From Acetobacter musti (GTDB lineage Bacteria > Pseudomonadota > Alphaproteobacteria > Acetobacterales > Acetobacteraceae): a DNA stretch of 33,508 nt. Made by a program: the position numbers and the translations under genes. The notes below the pieces were generated by a model. That model was not told the DNA's origin and made no database searches. It was given only the letters and a program-made list of their open reading frames with translations. The first letter of the stretch is position 1; every line of letters begins with the position of its first letter. The stretch is from NCBI RefSeq assembly GCF_011516835.1, contig NZ_WOTB01000036.1, positions 1 through 33,508 of the forward strand, read 5' to 3'. This document shows positions 33,027 through 33,508 of the stretch, in pieces.

Positions 33027-33195
33027 CTCAGAGAGTGCTTCAAAAACCTGCCCGTGAAGCCTTCGGTCAATTATAAAAGTTTTTGGTGAAGCTTTTTTCA
33101 AAAAGCTTCGGAAGACACCGCCTTTTTGAAAAAAGGCGGCACCCAAAAACTTTTGTTTGTTTTTATCAAAGATTTGTCGCTCAGTGCTCTCTCAG
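33027..33195 (-). repeat. structured intergenic repeat family B, copy 3 (inverted)
   Basis: 169 bp, inverted relative to copies 1 and 2, starting 8 bp after the GNAT stop. The ends form an imperfect inverted repeat: CTCAGAGAGTGC (33027-33038) against GTGCTCTCTCAG (33184-33195), 9 of 12 bases paired. All three hairpins are present. The T-runs after the hairpins could terminate the MFS-GNAT transcript. Confidence 0.85.
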
Positions 33196-33400
33196 CCTGC
33201 TACAGTGAACCGAACCTGAAGACTTTTGAGACAGTCTTTCAGTATGGAATGAGCGGGCTGGCGGCTTATGCTTTCATTCCGGTCGCCGGACATGGAAACC
33301 GGTCCGCCTCCATGCTTCCGGCGCTCCGTCATGATGATCCCGTCACAGTCAGACAGACGCGTAATCCGGCAGAGACAGCGCCCCATGCACCGCCTGCTTA

Positions 33401-33508
33401 GGGCCTGTTAGCACTTGATCCAGTCTGCGGCGGCAGCGATGTGGATGACCGCGAGGAACGAGGTTGCTGTTTTTTCGTATCTGGTTGCGACAGCGCGCCA
33501 TTCCTTGA
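33401..33508 (-). mobile_element. end of an IS5-family insertion sequence (cut by window edge)
   Basis: The window ends inside an insertion sequence. Its likely terminus is GGGCCTGTTAGCAC beginning at 33401, next to TTA (33398-33400), which fits a short target duplication of the TNA/YTAR type used by IS5 subgroups. The rest of the element lies outside the window. Confidence 0.75.
33408..33508 (-). CDS. C-terminal part of an IS5-family transposase (partial)
   Basis: The last 32 codons read KEWRAVATRYEKTATSFLAV (first 20), then IHIAAAADWIKC and stop (TAA complement at 33408-33410). 'R.ATRYEKTA..FLAVI..AAA..W' is the typical end of IS5-family transposases after the last DDE residue. The remainder runs off the window, so it is unknown whether the gene is intact. 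Confidence 0.88.
   Translation of the reverse strand, partial: KEWRAVATRYEKTATSFLAVIHIAAAADWIKC

Noticed and set aside
33126..33401. 91-codon plus-strand frame near the IS end
   Set aside because: Its first third is repeat B sequence and the rest has no protein-like pattern.
1..33508. CRISPR arrays, toxin-antitoxin or restriction systems
   Set aside because: No regularly spaced repeats, Cas, methylase or toxin-like proteins were recognisable; the dispersed repeats are structured single elements, not arrays.

Overview
The window looks like chromosomal DNA of an acetic acid bacterium (Acetobacteraceae; Komagataeibacter/Gluconacetobacter-like is my best guess). The coding DNA is GC-rich, and many starts are GTG or TTG. 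Structured intergenic repeats recur across the window, and the right edge holds the end of an IS5-type element. The genus is an inference; no rRNA or genus marker is present.

Layout. 0.1-5.4 kb: an ABC exporter (-), a small secreted TonB-C-like protein, a small membrane protein (-) and a secreted M61-type metallopeptidase with a PDZ domain. 5.47 kb: tRNA-Val(CAC). 5.5-10.8 kb: a gene-poor accessory stretch with AT-rich patches. It holds a perfect FNR-type box before a 60-residue ORF, an orphan capsular-type glycosyltransferase, a tiny lipoprotein, a winged-helix-like protein and a membrane-anchored WYL-like protein. 10.8-15.6 kb: a secreted DNA/RNA nuclease divergent from a Gly-rich lipoprotein, a PAPS-type sulfotransferase, and small lipoproteins and membrane proteins. 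15.8-19.3 kb: UDP-glucose 6-dehydrogenase (-) and an overlapping MlaE-MlaF pair with no MlaD beside it. 19.4-24.3 kb: a LysR regulator divergent from a TonB-dependent receptor followed closely by an arylsulfotransferase-like protein, with a 9-bp inverted repeat in the divergent promoter. 24.4-26.8 kb: a lipoprotein, a threonine/serine dehydratase with an ABM-domain protein, and two small unknowns. 27.0-30.4 kb: a polytopic ArnT-like glycosyltransferase, an SRPBCC protein, and a probable phage-derived patch (excisionase-like HTH, phage-tail-like protein). 30.6-33.2 kb: an MFS exporter overlapping a GNAT acetyltransferase, flanked by inverted copies of a ~165-bp three-hairpin repeat. 33.4 kb to the end: the 3' end of an IS5-family transposase gene.

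How it fits together. Most of the window is short independent units, many with envelope roles. The clearest functional module is LysR / TonB receptor / arylsulfotransferase-like, which I infer takes up and processes a sulfated or aromatic compound. Ugd probably supplies UDP-glucuronate for acidic exopolysaccharide. Two repeat families (A: ~55 bp, two hairpins, four copies; B: ~155-170 bp, three hairpins, three copies) sit only between genes, often at 3' ends, and may act as terminators or mRNA 3' ends. I found no CRISPR array, plasmid origin, intact prophage or recognisable defence system.
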